64,000 nt of DNA from Marchantia polymorpha subsp. ruderalis (GCA_037833965.1 AP031356.1:24326501-24390500), one strand, 5' to 3'. Positions 1 through 10,797 are shown, numbered from the stretch's first letter. The notes: a model not told the origin generated them from the sequence alone. Translations and numbers: made by a program.

Positions 1-1
1 A

Positions 2-3000
2 GGACTGAAGCCATCAATCACATATGGTCCTCAGGATAACAGAGTCAAGGTGTCAATAGGGTCATTAGGTGGAAGGGTGAGAGAGGATCTTGAGTTATCT
101 TCAGGGAAGGAAGAAGAGAAAAACGAGGCCAAGTGTGATGACACTTTAGTGGGAGTGGTTCATTTGAATGACAGAAAAAATAGATTAGATGTAGGATCAG
201 GTAGCTTGGGTCCTAGTTTTTACAGCAGAAGCGAGGATGGAGAGTTTGCTCAGTGGTTGAGAGATTATCCTGAGTCAGGTTGTGACGCCATGATGATTTC
301 TCATCACAAAATTTTCGAGAAGGAGGTGATCAGTTCACAGCGAGAAGAGTATCTGTTGCTAGAACCATGTGAGGTTCTTATGGAGGAAGAGTGGATACAT
401 GGAGGTCTCACTCCATGGTTGGACGAGTTGGATATTACTGAGGTGGATTCGGTGCATGTTGATGGAACTCAAGAGGAGGAGACTACTGTGAAAAATGCGA
501 AGTTGGAGGAACCCTTGCATTTCAAGACTACATCAACCGGAATTCTGGTGGGCCAAGACGTCAGGGACTATCCTCAGGTCCCTCCAGATTGGTATCAAAG
601 CTCGGAGGAACAAACTCATGTGGCGGAAGAAGACTGGAAATATGTGGAGGTGTCCATCAGAGGAGGAGAGCTGAAGCAAATGAAGATGGGTTCCAAGCTA
701 GGAGAGGATGAGATACAGAAGTATGGTGAGTTGGTGGACGAATTCAGTGACACCTTTGCTTGGTCGTATGATGAGTTGAGGGGAGTACCTCGCGAAATGG
801 TGGAGCATCGGATTTCGCTGGTCCCTGGAGCTAAGCCTATTAGACAGAAGGAGAGAAGGATGAACCCACAGTTACAGTTGTTAGTTCGAGCAGAATTGGA
901 GAGATTACTCAAAGTTGGATTCATTAAGCCTGTAGAGATCACGGATTGGGTTTCTCCTATGGTTTTGGTCAAGAAGAAGAATGGGAAACTTAGAGTGTGT
1001 GTGGATTATAGGAAGCTGAATGCCTGTACTGAGAAGGATCACTTTCCTTTACCTTTTATCACTCTGCTTTTGGAGGAAGTTGGGGGTCATGCGAGGTACA
1101 CGTTCATGGATGGATATGCTGGCTACAATCAGATTTCCATAGCTGTACAGGATGTTCACAAGACGGCCTTCACAACTCCGTGGGGAACTTTTGTATGGGT
1201 TGTTATGCCTTTCGGACTGTGCAATGCACCAGCCACATTCCAAAGGTTGGTGATGTATGTTTTCACGGATCTGTTATACAAGTCTATGACAATTTTTGTG
1301 GACAATTTTAGCACTCAGTCAAGTGCTGGTGAGCATCTGCAGTGTGTTAGACAAGCTCTCATTAGATGTAGAAGAATGCAGCTAGCACTGAATCCTGAGA
1401 AGACTTTCCTAGGTGTTCAGAGAGGAGTTCTTTTGGGTTATGTCGTGAGTGAGAAGGGAAGAGAACCGGATCCTGATAAGATTGCAGTCATTGAAGGATT
1501 GGCAACTCCCACGAATGCTAAGGGTGTAGCCAAGTTATTGGGACATGTAGGGTGGTATAGAGAGTTGATTCCTGACTTTGCCAAGATTGTAGTGCCTATT
1601 ACTCAATTGTTGAGGAAGGAGAATAGGTTCGAGTGGACAGATGCCTGTCAGGAAGCCTTTGAAGAGTTGAAGTCCAGGTTGAGTACTTATCCGGTGTTGA
1701 GGCCTCCTGACTGGAGCATGCCTTTTCACGTTTTCTGTGATGCAAGTAGTGTAGCAGTGGGTAGTGCGCTGTGTCAGTCCACGGGGGAGAAGGGAAAGGA
1801 CCTGCCAATCGCTTATGCCAGTAGGCAGTTGAATCCAGCAGAGAGGAACTATTCTACTACCGAGAGGGAGTGCTTGGCCATGGTTTTTTCAGTCAAGAAG
1901 TTTAGACATTATCTGATCTGCAATCCAGTGGTTTTCTTCGTTGATCATATGGCAATCAAATATCTGGTGAACAAGGCGGAGCTTAGTGGAAGATTGGCCA
2001 GGTGGGTTTTATTGCTGGAGGAATTTGATTACACGGTGGAGTATAAACCTGGTCGCATGCACTTGCAGGCCGACCATCTATCTAGGCTGTCGGAGAATGT
2101 AGGGACCAGTCCATTAGATGATAGATTGATAGATGATAGTCTTTTTGTAGTAACAGCTCAGCCAGAATGGTACGCTGGAATAGTAGAGTTTTTGACAACT
2201 CAGCAGTTGTCAGGTGATTGGACTAAGGAGGAAAGGAGGAAGGTGAGAGTCAACAGTAGACATTTTGCAGTGATTGGCCACAGATTATTTAGAAGGGGAG
2301 CTGATGGTGTTCTGAGAAGATGTGTGTCAGAAGTGGAGGTTCCCGCAATTTTAGAGGCTTGCCACGACAGTGCTTGTGGAGGACATTTCTCTGGTCAACT
2401 TACAGGTCAGAAAATACTTAGAGCGGGATACTTCTGGCCTAGGTTGTTTAGGGACTCTCATGAATATGTGAAGCGCTGTGATGCTTGTCAGAGGTATGCT
2501 AGGAATGACCTTCGAATGGAGATGCCTCTACACGTTTCATTGCCACTTGTACCTTTTGAAAAATGGGGAATTGATTATATCGGTGAGATTCATCCTCATT
2601 CGTCAAAAGGCATGGCTTACATCATAGTTGCGACAGAATACTTGACAAAGTGGGCGGAAGCGAAGGCAGTGAAGACAAATACGGCTGCTCATGCTGCCAC
2701 ATTCATGTACGAAAACATCATTTCAAGGTTTGGATGTCCCAAGATTCTGGTTAGCGATAGGGGCAGGCACTTCTTGAATGAGATGTTTCAAGAATTAACA
2801 GATAGGTTTGAGATAGATCACAGAAAAACTACTCCATATCATCCACAAACCAATGGTCAGACAGAGCGAGTCAATGGGACTCTGGTGAGTATTCTTCGCA
2901 AAACGGTGGTTGACTCAAAAAGGGATTGGGACACCAAGCTGACAGCAGCATTGTGGGCTTATCGGACAACTTTCAAGGTGACAACCCAGGCAACGCCGTT

Positions 3001-3427
3001 TTCGTTAGTGTATGGATTGGAGGCCACTCTCCCCATCGAATTTGAGGTGGAATCACTCCGAGTTGCAGTGCAGTCACGGCTTACAAACAGTCAGTCATTA
3101 AGGAATAGGTTGACGACATTAGAAGAGCTTGATGAGAGGAGGAGAATGAGTGCTCAACATATTGAGGCCATTCAACGGAGGAGAAAGATCACCTTTGACA
3201 AGAAGCATAAGAAAAGGACTCTGAGGCCAGGTATGATGGTGATGCTCCAGGATGGTAGGAAGCTTGAGTTCCCAGGAAAGTTTGATGCAGTATGGTTAGG
3301 GCCTTATCTGATTCGTGAGGTATTTCCAAACAACTCAGTGCAGTTGGAAACGTTGAATGGAGAAGTTTTCCCCACACGCACTGCAGGAAGTAGACATGCA
3401 AGCAGTACCGGATTTGAAGCTGTCTAG
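2..3427 (+). CDS. Ty3/gypsy pol polyprotein (RT-RNase H-integrase), left part outside window
   Basis: The frame is open from the window edge. The first in-window start-like codon is a GTG at 50, so the true start lies to the left. Numbering from 50, an acidic linker (1-250) is followed by reverse transcriptase (about 270-450, with the VCVDYRKLN and MPFGLCNAPATFQ blocks), RNase H (about 558-680, FCDASS and TTEREC), the integrase zinc module (772-813, HHCC pattern), and the integrase core with D842, D903 and E939. The C-terminal part reads like the SH3-like tail of plant Tat/Athila-type elements. No chromodomain is seen. Gag and protease are not in the window. Reverse transcription and integration are the family's known roles. 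It is a fossil copy: the frame is long, but the RT domain shows signs of decay, so I do not claim activity. Confidence 0.93.
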   Translation, partial: GLKPSITYGPQDNRVKVSIGSLGGRVREDLELSSGKEEEKNEAKCDDTLVGVVHLNDRKNRLDVGSGSLGPSFYSRSEDGEFAQWLRDYPESGCDAMMISHHKIFEKEVISSQREEYLLLEPCEVLMEEEWIHGGLTPWLDELDITEVDSVHVDGTQEEETTVKNAKLEEPLHFKTTSTGILVGQDVRDYPQVPPDWYQSSEEQTHVAEEDWKYVEVSIRGGELKQMKMGSKLGEDEIQKYGELVDEFSDTFAWSYDELRGVPREMVEHRISLVPGAKPIRQKERRMNPQLQLLVRAELERLLKVGFIKPVEITDWVSPMVLVKKKNGKLRVCVDYRKLNACTEKDHFPLPFITLLLEEVGGHARYTFMDGYAGYNQISIAVQDVHKTAFTTPWGTFVWVVMPFGLCNAPATFQRLVMYVFTDLLYKSMTIFVDNFSTQSSAGEHLQCVRQALIRCRRMQLALNPEKTFLGVQRGVLLGYVVSEKGREPDPDKIAVIEGLATPTNAKGVAKLLGHVGWYRELIPDFAKIVVPITQLLRKENRFEWTDACQEAFEELKSRLSTYPVLRPPDWSMPFHVFCDASSVAVGSALCQSTGEKGKDLPIAYASRQLNPAERNYSTTERECLAMVFSVKKFRHYLICNPVVFFVDHMAIKYLVNKAELSGRLARWVLLLEEFDYTVEYKPGRMHLQADHLSRLSENVGTSPLDDRLIDDSLFVVTAQPEWYAGIVEFLTTQQLSGDWTKEERRKVRVNSRHFAVIGHRLFRRGADGVLRRCVSEVEVPAILEACHDSACGGHFSGQLTGQKILRAGYFWPRLFRDSHEYVKRCDACQRYARNDLRMEMPLHVSLPLVPFEKWGIDYIGEIHPHSSKGMAYIIVATEYLTKWAEAKAVKTNTAAHAATFMYENIISRFGCPKILVSDRGRHFLNEMFQELTDRFEIDHRKTTPYHPQTNGQTERVNGTLVSILRKTVVDSKRDWDTKLTAALWAYRTTFKVTTQATPFSLVYGLEATLPIEFEVESLRVAVQSRLTNSQSLRNRLTTLEELDERRRMSAQHIEAIQRRRKITFDKKHKKRTLRPGMMVMLQDGRKLEFPGKFDAVWLGPYLIREVFPNNSVQLETLNGEVFPTRTAGSRHASSTGFEAV

Positions 3428-3473
3428 TCTGCAGAGCTAGGATTCTAGAATCTTCCCCTGATGGTCGCCAATG

Positions 3474-3499
3474 ATGTGAGCACAAAACTGTGCTCACAT
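3474..3499. repeat. Perfect 11-bp inverted repeat at the pol/LTR junction
   Basis: Arms 3474-3484 and 3489-3499 are exact reverse complements around a 4-nt AAAC loop. The hairpin lies 47 bp past the pol stop, close to where the 3' LTR should begin (TGTGAGC at 3475 or TGTC at 3499). The core GTGAGC/GCTCAC pair recurs beside another pol/LTR junction at 48861-48882. Confidence 0.85.
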
Positions 3500-4202
3500 G
3501 TCTTTTTAACCTTGTGAGAGTTAAAGTTTTAGATTTAAGCTCTTGCAAAATTATGCTCGGAGTTTTCTGGAAGTTTTGGTAAGATTAGGAGTTGGTGTAA
3601 TAGCTAGTAGGCAAAGGTCCGGAACGGGGCTTTCAGGGCATGGTCTCCGGCGAAGAGCCTTCGGTGAAGTTCCTTCGGGGAAAGGCCTTCGGCGAAACAG
3701 TGAAACCCTCATAATGTTTTCAATGTGCGACTCCTTGACTCAGTTAGTGTCTCCTTGGAAAGAGCTCGCAACGCTCGTTCCAACGAGACCAAGAACTCTT
3801 CAAACGGATGAGGAATCACTGAGTTGTGAGTGTCGGAAGTTACTGATGGGAAGGGTTGAGGCAAGTCCGGCTACGAACGTCTCCGGCTGCGAACATCTCC
3901 GGCTTCGGACGACTTCGCGACAACTGCGAGCAGGCCTTCGGCGAACTCGGGGTCGGCGAACTCTGAGCCGGTGAACATCGTGCAAGGGCCATCGGCGAAA
4001 CAGTAAACTCGGCATATCTTTTTCATTTGTTAACGGGTTGATTTGATTAGGGTCCTGTTGGAAAGAGCTCGCGACGCTCGTTCCAACGAGACCAAGAACT
4101 CTTCAAACGGATGAGGAATCACTGAGTTGTGAGTGTCGGAAGTTACTGATGGGAAGGGTTGAGGCAAGTCCGGCTACGAACGTCTCCGGCTGCGAACGTC
4201 TT
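3475..4202 (+). mobile_element. Older LTR-like repeat, left part (continues at 17468)
   Basis: This follows the pol frame directly and is probably the 3' LTR of the element at 1-3427. It contains two near-identical blocks (about 3738-3893 and 4035-4199), each with the conserved U3 motif TTGGAAAGAGCTCG...CGTTCCAACGAG. The same sequence resumes at 17468 after the inserted solo LTR, where further copies of the block occur (17640, 17885). The motif links it to the giant-LTR family, but its start is different. No coding frame is recognised. It is old and diverged, and its right end is unclear (somewhere in 18000-18930). Confidence 0.6.
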
Positions 4203-4514
4203 TGTGGTACCCCACTTTTGGCAATTTTGAGGAAATTAAAACATTTTTGGAAAACTGTACCCTGGCAGCATTGTAAATAGCCTTCGGTACATCAAAACGG
4301 AATGAATCCGGAAGATCGCGGGGATTCTCGAGGGATCCTGTAGAATCTGGGATTTGGGGTGCAGCAGTAAGGACAGGCACCACCCTCCTTGCGAGTTCTG
4401 CAGTTAGGACCCCTACGACGCAAGGCGCAAAACCCGCCTTTGGAGGTTGCGTCCGCGGCTGTAGGGAAACCCTCCATAATTAGGTCAACCCTCGGGCGCC
4501 TTGACCAAGTTAGG

Positions 4515-4560
4515 GTCCCGTTGGAAAGAGCTCGACGCACTGATTCCAACGAGCCCAAGA
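4515..4560 (+). promoter_or_regulatory. Conserved U3 hairpin motif
   Basis: The motif GTTGGAAAGAGCTCG followed by TTCCAACGAG can fold as GTTGGAA/TTCCAAC. It recurs at about 3750, 4051, 17661, 17913 and 61202 on the plus strand. On the minus strand it occurs at about 32065 (cut), 48514 and 52835. The position is fixed, about 310-330 bp inside the giant-LTR start where that start is present. A role as enhancer or RNA structure is inference. Confidence 0.55.
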
Positions 4561-4917
4561 ACGCTTGGAACGGATGAGGACTTAGGGAGTTATCACTATT
4601 GGAAGAAACGGAGGCGGTCGCCTACGGCGGAAAGAGTTCGCCACCGGCGCGAATTCCGCCTACGCGGAAGGGGGAATCAAGTTCTGTCCTATGCGCGGAC
4701 GAAGGCGTTCGCCTGTGCACAGGCGAAGTAGGGTTAGGGAAGGCGCGAAGTCTGCCTACGCACAGGCGTTCGCCTGTGCACAGGCGCTTCGGCGTCGGCG
4801 GGAAATCCGCCTTGGGCCCTAGAAATGCGCCTTGTGAGGTAGAAAGTGTACGGTGCCTTCCGCGCCAGCGCAGCGCCGCGTACGGCGGAAGAGCCGCCAT
4901 AGTAATCAAATCGGTAC

Positions 4918-5775
4918 TGCAACCTCCGGGCTGACTCTCACTCAGGTTTACCTCTGATGGCTTTGTGGTAGCGCATCATGGTTCTAGAAGACTAAGATTC
5001 ATACTCTCACTCATGTCCCAAACACCTTCTCTTACAAACTCTCATGTATCACTCCAACTCACACACAACTCTCCTCACATCACCCTCTTCACATAAATGC
5101 AAACACACGTCGATACTCCAAGATACTCAAAAACTTCACTCCTTCATTACTGAAACAAGTCCTCACACATGACTCTCCAAACTTGCTTGAGAGGTGCTAC
5201 TCTACCTCTCTATTTATACTACTTGAGAAGTTACCATAGTAACATGTGGTAATTTCTCCTAACTTACTTTTACCTAGGTAAGTTTGACTAACCTTCTCTA
5301 CGTGGCAACATGCCATTGGCCTACCTAAACCTTCTAGAAGCTTCCGGAATCCAAGGTTGAGGTGGCGACATGCCATTGGAAGCTTTTAAACTTCTACAAG
5401 CTTCCTAGCCACTAAGTCAACATTAGACTTAGTCTAGCCAATCATCTTTCATACATTTAGTCAAACCAATCAAATCCAAGCTTCTAGTCAAATATCTAAT
5501 CCCTTGGAATCTAGAACTTTTGTATAAGACAAAATAGAAGTGCTCACTCCTTGTAAAAGACAAAATAGAAGTGCTCACTCCATTCTTCTAGAACTCCGCT
5601 AATTACTCCGCCAACTATAGACATTGTAGCTAAACTTAGTCATGACTAGATAAACTTAGTTATAACTAACTAGTTTAGTCATAACTAGCTAGTCTTAGCT
5701 ATGCCTTGGCTAATCATCCTTATTCCCTTGACCACTTCTAAGACTTAGTACATATGTGCAACACCCGGTCTTACA
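4918..5775 (-). repeat. 3' LTR of the young Ty3/gypsy element (858 bp)
   Basis: In element orientation it begins TGTAAGACCGGGTG and ends GAGGTTGCA. It matches 11919-12776 over its full length. It contains an imperfect internal duplication (TGTATAAGACAAAATAGAAG-type unit near 5521-5580). The flanking purine tract is weak (5776-5789). Confidence 0.95.
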
Positions 5776-5798
5776 TTTACCCCCGGACCAAGATTTCA

Positions 5799-8700
5799 CT
5801 ACGCCCTCGGAGTGAAAGAATCTGATCTTCGATGGAATAACTTCAACTTGTCGTGGTTGACTCGATCGAAGTGACGTCCTCCTAACTCCTTGATGTCATA
5901 AGTGAAATTTCCCCACACCTTCTCAACTATGAAAGGTCCAAAATACTTAGGAAGAAACTTTTTCCTAGCTCTCTTGTATCTAATTGCATCAAAGAGCATC
6001 ACCCAATCACCTTCCTTGAACGGCTTCAAGTTCTGGTTTCCACTTCGTTTGTCGTGATACTTCTTCTGCAACTGTTGAGCCCGCTCCACTCGTACCATGG
6101 CTAATGCTCGAGCTTCCTCCAACTCCATCAATTGTTGTTGGCGAGACTTGATGGCTTCTGCTCCATTTGATTTCTTCAACCTTTGCTGGATTGTTGTGAA
6201 TGTTGTCAAGTCAAACTGTATGGGAAGTTTTGACTCAACTCCATACACCATCCGAAAAGGTGAGTATCCGGTAGATGTCTTCCATGTTGTGCGATACTCC
6301 CATAAGATAGCATGGAGCCTCTTGTCCCAATTGTGTTTACTCCCGTCCATGTCTGCATCCTTGGCCAACATCATACACAAAGTGTAGTTGGTCCGCTCCG
6401 CCAACCCGTTAGCGTTAGGTTTGTAGGAAGTGGTTACTCGAGCCTTGATGGAAAAGTGCTCCAACATGGCTTGAATCATACTTCCCACAAATTCTCCTCC
6501 TCTATCTGATACTAACTCCAATGGACAACCAAATCGAGTAATGATTCTCTCATATAAAAATCTACCAACCTCCTTCTCATTAGTAGATTTAAGTGGTCTT
6601 GCCTCTACCCACTTCGTAAGATAATCTGTAGCTATCACAATGAACTTATTCCCTCGAGGAGTAAGATTCAAAGGACCTACAAAATCTATTCCCCACTTTT
6701 CAAAAGGACCTAACACTGGTACAGAAATCATAGGAGGGGTTTTCATGGACTTTTTAGCAAAAGCTTGACACACATCACAACTTTTGCAATATTCCACACA
6801 ATCCTTAAAAATACCCTTCCAATGATAACCAGCATCAAGAATTTTGAAGGCAGTTACCTTCCCCGCAAAATGTCCTCCACATACTGCACCATCATGAAAC
6901 TCCTTCATGAGTTGTAGTGCCTCTCCTCTCCCAACCGCCCTTCGTAGAAGTCCGTCAGCTCCTTGATGAAAAAGTACCTTCTCCATGATCATATAAGGTT
7001 GACATCTCTTCACTAATGCATTTTTCTCCCTTTGATGCATTCCTTGAGGAAACTCTCCTCTAGAGATGAAATCCCAAATTTCCTTGTACTCCTCCGGTAC
7101 TGTTGTCACCGTGTCCATGACTAGCAAGTCCTCATCCGGAAAGGTGTCATCTACTGACTGATCTCCTCCATCATCATATGCTCTCGACATCAAATCCGCA
7201 TTAGCATGCTTCTTTCCAGGTCTATCCTCAATGGTATAATCAAACTCTGCTAGTAGTAGCTTCCATCTAGCTATCCTCCCTTCAGCATTAGGCTTGTTGA
7301 AAATGTATTTCAAAGCCTTATGATCAGTCACTATAGTGAATCTCCCACCCAACAAATAATGTCGAAACTTCTTAAGTGAGAAGATTACAGCTAAGGCCTC
7401 TCTCTCTGTCACTGAGTAATTCTTCTCCGCTTGAACCATTTGTCTACTAGCATAGGCAATTGGATGATCATGCTTTTCATCATCTAATTGACTCAAGGTG
7501 CATCCTACAGCAATATTTGATGCATCTGTGTAGAGAATGAAAGGTTTACCCCAATCCGGTTTCGCCAAAATTGGAGCCGTCACCAACGCCTTCTTGAGAA
7601 CTTCGAACGCCTTCTTTGCAGCTTCATCCTTGAAAATGAGTTCGTACTCCACTCCCTTCTTCATGTAATTCGTCAAGGCATGAGCTTTGTTGGAGAAGGA
7701 CAAGATGAACCGTCGATAGTACCCCACCATACCAAGGAATTGCCTCAACTTGGTTAAAGTCGCCGGAAAAGGTAACTCCATGATCCGTGTCACCTTCTCT
7801 GGGTCCACCGCTATACCATTCTTGGAGATGATATGCCCCAACAATAGGCCTTCCTCACATCCAAAAATGCATTTTTCTGGATTGAGTGAAGCCTTAGCTT
7901 CCTCCAGCCGTTGAAGTATTTTGATCAAATGATCAAAATGATCCGCTTTCCTCCCGTAAACACAAAAATCATCTATGAAATCCCTTACAAACTTTCCAAT
8001 GAAAGGTTCAAACACTCTATTCATGAACCTTTGAAAAGTGGCAGGAGCATTACATAGACCAAACGGCATCACTCTAAAAGCGAAGGTTCCCCATGGAGTG
8101 GTAAAAGTTGTTTTGAGTTGGTCTTCTAAGGCAATTTGGATTTGGTTATAGCCACTATAACCATCTCCAAAACTATACCACTCATGACCAGCAACCTCCT
8201 CTAGAATCTCATCTATGAAAGGCAAGGGATAGTAGTCTTTCTTTGTGACAGCATTCAACTTTTTGTAATCTACGCACACTCGTAGCTTACCATTCTTCTT
8301 CTTCACTATCACAATTGGAGACACCCATTCAGAATTTTCTACCTCGTAGATGAAGCCAGCCTCCTTGAGCTTGTCGATCTCCTCCTTCACCACAAGAGCC
8401 GTAGGTGGATTTATTCGGCGTTGCTTTTGCCGAATAGGACGAGCTTTCTCCTCCAACTCGATGCGATGAGTCTCCAACGTCACATGCTTAAGATCCTTGT
8501 AACTAAAGGCAAAAACATGAATATATTTGCGAAATATATCCAGAAACTTTGCCTTTTCCTCCTTGGTAACCTTGGGACCAAACCTGAGAGTGGACAGTCG
8601 TCGACACACCTCCTCTTCGCTCATCTCCACTTTGTCAGGATCTTTCTTCACTCCAGGCCTAGGCAACAACTCCATGGCAGCAATGACTTGTACTTGAACA

Positions 8701-10565
8701 TTATCATCAGAAGAGTACTCCGATGATGTTTCTTGATCAGAAGTTGAGATGTCTGTGTCAACTTCTGAAAAGCTACCACTCTCTTCACTCTCAGATTCCC
8801 AATACTCGTCAGTTGGTCTATCTGAGTCAGTGGTGGATTCCCCTCCTCTCGTCAAAGGAACCTTAACTCGATGGTTCTTTGGGCCTATCCTCAAATAGCC
8901 CTTGTGCCATCGGTCCGTAGTCCTTACCGCCCTCAACCAAGGACGTCCCAACAGCAAGTCGTAGCTAGCTTCCTTGAGAATTTGGAAGGAAAGCAAAGTT
9001 TGCACTCCCCTCACACTAACCACAACTTTGTCTACCACCCCCAGTGGTCTTACCTTCTGTTTGTTGGCCATACCAACAATTATGCTAGAAGGTCTAGAAG
9101 GTTGCATACCCAACTTCTGCATCAACCTCTCAGACATGGCATTCACAGCCGATCCACCATCAACCAACACATCTGATACATCATGTCCATTGATCCTCAC
9201 TTCGATCTTTGAAGCATGTGTACATACCTCCGAAGTAGCCGCATCCACCACCCCAACTCCCACATTGGTCATGTGAGCCTTCCCCTTAGATTTCCGCTTC
9301 TTGGTCCTTGTGGAGATAAGACCTCCTCTTAACTCCTTCCGAATGGCTGGATTCAAGGCAATCAGCTGACCAACTGTTATATTGGCCTTCTGATTTCCTA
9401 CATCCTCCACCACGTCATACTTAGCTTGAGAAGATGAAATGGAAAAGTCATCCATGCCCAACTTCTTCCTTGGTACTCTTGGTTGACTCACTCCACTTGA
9501 CCGTGTACTTCGACTTGGCGTGTCCTCCATGAAAATCGATTCGTCCGCAAATCGGGCCCGCTTCTTCTCATGAGCAAGGATATCCACTTTCGATTTTGAG
9601 CTCTCCCCTTTCTCAAAAGTGCATTGATGAGGGAATACATCAATGGATGCTACTCCCTTATCCTTGGCTTGTTGCGTGGCCGGTGCATTGTTGTTGTGCC
9701 GAACTCCATCATGTTGTCGAGGGTTAGGACAATTCCTCTGAAAATGAGGACCTCCACAAGAAAAGCAAGAAACCGCAAAGTTTCCTGAAGGTGGATTTCC
9801 TCTTGGAGGATAATTTCCATACCCCCTAGAGCCTCCTACTACGTTCTGATTCCTCTTCTCCCACAACTGTACTACATTGATCTTGAGATCTGCTAGAGTC
9901 TCCGTGATAGATTTCAACTCATTTTGAAAATCCACACTAGGATTCGCTATCGTGGATGAAGTAGAAGTGTTTGAAACAATAGACCTTCCTACAACCGGTG
10001 GAGCTACTTCTCTAGCCACCAAGCTAGAATCATCATCTTCTAAGCTCTCCTCCATTCTAATAGCAATTCGAATGGCTTCAGCCTTAGAAGAGGGCTTCTC
10101 GTATCTCACCTTACTTCGAATCTCTGGTCTCAAACCTCCAACGAAGTTCTTCATGAGCATCGCCCTTATCCCCACCATTGTAGCATCCACTTCGTCTCCG
10201 CCCTTCCTCAACACCACGTGGAATCTAGATTCCAACTTCTCGGTTCTCTCCACATAGGTCCTCACCTTCTCGTTCTCTCCTTGTTTCAAGAAGGTGACCT
10301 CACACATCAACTTTTCATAACTTTCACTGGGAAGAAAGTTTTCGATCAGGTTCTCCGTTAATGTCTCCCACGTGTCGTCCTCCGAATGCTCCCTCTTGTA
10401 CTCCTTGTACCACTTGAGAGCAGAATCCTCCAAGAAATCCGGCAAAAGCATAGCCCACTCGTCTTTCTTCCTCTCATTGTTTCCTATGCAAGCCCTCTTG
10501 AAGTCCCTAACAAAAGCTTCTACATCCTCATTCTCCCTCCCATAAAATACCGGAAGCTTCCCCAT
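5799..10565 (-). CDS. Gag-Pol polyprotein of the young Ty3/gypsy element, about 1,588 aa
   Basis: A single frame encodes Gag and Pol. The frame can be read from a TTG at 10571, but an in-frame TAG lies just above it. The first ATG is at 10565 (MGKLPVFYGR), which I take as the start. Numbered from 10571, the retrotransposon Gag domain is about 1-180, a CCHC-like knuckle is at 269-281 (CFSCGGPHFQRNC), and the protease has LVDGGSAVN near 469-477. RT spans about 700-880 with FIDD at 865-868. RNase H is about 1010-1130. The integrase zinc module is 1226-1269, and the core has D1295, D1356 and E1392. A Ser/Glu-rich linker (580-625) separates protease from RT. The C-terminus (HRRSDSFTPRA) has no chromodomain. 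Gag and Pol are fused without a frame change, so their ratio would have to be set by proteolysis or otherwise. Confidence 0.96.
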   Translation of the reverse strand: MGKLPVFYGRENEDVEAFVRDFKRACIGNNERKKDEWAMLLPDFLEDSALKWYKEYKREHSEDDTWETLTENLIENFLPSESYEKLMCEVTFLKQGENEKVRTYVERTEKLESRFHVVLRKGGDEVDATMVGIRAMLMKNFVGGLRPEIRSKVRYEKPSSKAEAIRIAIRMEESLEDDDSSLVAREVAPPVVGRSIVSNTSTSSTIANPSVDFQNELKSITETLADLKINVVQLWEKRNQNVVGGSRGYGNYPPRGNPPSGNFAVSCFSCGGPHFQRNCPNPRQHDGVRHNNNAPATQQAKDKGVASIDVFPHQCTFEKGESSKSKVDILAHEKKRARFADESIFMEDTPSRSTRSSGVSQPRVPRKKLGMDDFSISSSQAKYDVVEDVGNQKANITVGQLIALNPAIRKELRGGLISTRTKKRKSKGKAHMTNVGVGVVDAATSEVCTHASKIEVRINGHDVSDVLVDGGSAVNAMSERLMQKLGMQPSRPSSIIVGMANKQKVRPLGVVDKVVVSVRGVQTLLSFQILKEASYDLLLGRPWLRAVRTTDRWHKGYLRIGPKNHRVKVPLTRGGESTTDSDRPTDEYWESESEESGSFSEVDTDISTSDQETSSEYSSDDNVQVQVIAAMELLPRPGVKKDPDKVEMSEEEVCRRLSTLRFGPKVTKEEKAKFLDIFRKYIHVFAFSYKDLKHVTLETHRIELEEKARPIRQKQRRINPPTALVVKEEIDKLKEAGFIYEVENSEWVSPIVIVKKKNGKLRVCVDYKKLNAVTKKDYYPLPFIDEILEEVAGHEWYSFGDGYSGYNQIQIALEDQLKTTFTTPWGTFAFRVMPFGLCNAPATFQRFMNRVFEPFIGKFVRDFIDDFCVYGRKADHFDHLIKILQRLEEAKASLNPEKCIFGCEEGLLLGHIISKNGIAVDPEKVTRIMELPFPATLTKLRQFLGMVGYYRRFILSFSNKAHALTNYMKKGVEYELIFKDEAAKKAFEVLKKALVTAPILAKPDWGKPFILYTDASNIAVGCTLSQLDDEKHDHPIAYASRQMVQAEKNYSVTEREALAVIFSLKKFRHYLLGGRFTIVTDHKALKYIFNKPNAEGRIARWKLLLAEFDYTIEDRPGKKHANADLMSRAYDDGGDQSVDDTFPDEDLLVMDTVTTVPEEYKEIWDFISRGEFPQGMHQREKNALVKRCQPYMIMEKVLFHQGADGLLRRAVGRGEALQLMKEFHDGAVCGGHFAGKVTAFKILDAGYHWKGIFKDCVEYCKSCDVCQAFAKKSMKTPPMISVPVLGPFEKWGIDFVGPLNLTPRGNKFIVIATDYLTKWVEARPLKSTNEKEVGRFLYERIITRFGCPLELVSDRGGEFVGSMIQAMLEHFSIKARVTTSYKPNANGLAERTNYTLCMMLAKDADMDGSKHNWDKRLHAILWEYRTTWKTSTGYSPFRMVYGVESKLPIQFDLTTFTTIQQRLKKSNGAEAIKSRQQQLMELEEARALAMVRVERAQQLQKKYHDKRSGNQNLKPFKEGDWVMLFDAIRYKRARKKFLPKYFGPFIVEKVWGNFTYDIKELGGRHFDRVNHDKLKLFHRRSDSFTPRA

Positions 10566-10575
10566 TTCCAACTAA

Positions 10576-10600
10576 TTTTTTTTTTTTTTTTTTTTTTTTT
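10576..10600 (-). repeat. 25-nt poly(A) tract in the gag leader
   Basis: A T25 run on the plus strand is A25 in the element's RNA. It ends 10 nt before the gag-pol ATG. It separates the accessory ORF (10798-11241) from gag-pol. A role in cap-independent translation is speculation. Confidence 0.9.
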
Positions 10601-10797
10601 CTTTTCTATTGGAAATTTATATGGGGCTTCCTAATACAATATAAACAACACTAACTCCATCCTTGAGTAATTCATCAAAGGAAACACAAAAGGAATTGGT
10701 TGTTCCAAGATAGCCAAAGCTCTCTCCTCTCCTAGGCATACGATGAGTCTTACCCTCATCATCATCTTCTCCATCATTCGAATGATGATCTCCATCT

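Noticed and set aside
50-3427. Minus-strand frames inside the first pol region
   Set aside because: Short shadows of a clear plus-strand pol frame.
4622-4909. Many small frames with PVHRR or CAQA repeats along the U3 leaders
   Set aside because: They are six-frame readings of the CACAGGCG palindromes, not separate genes.
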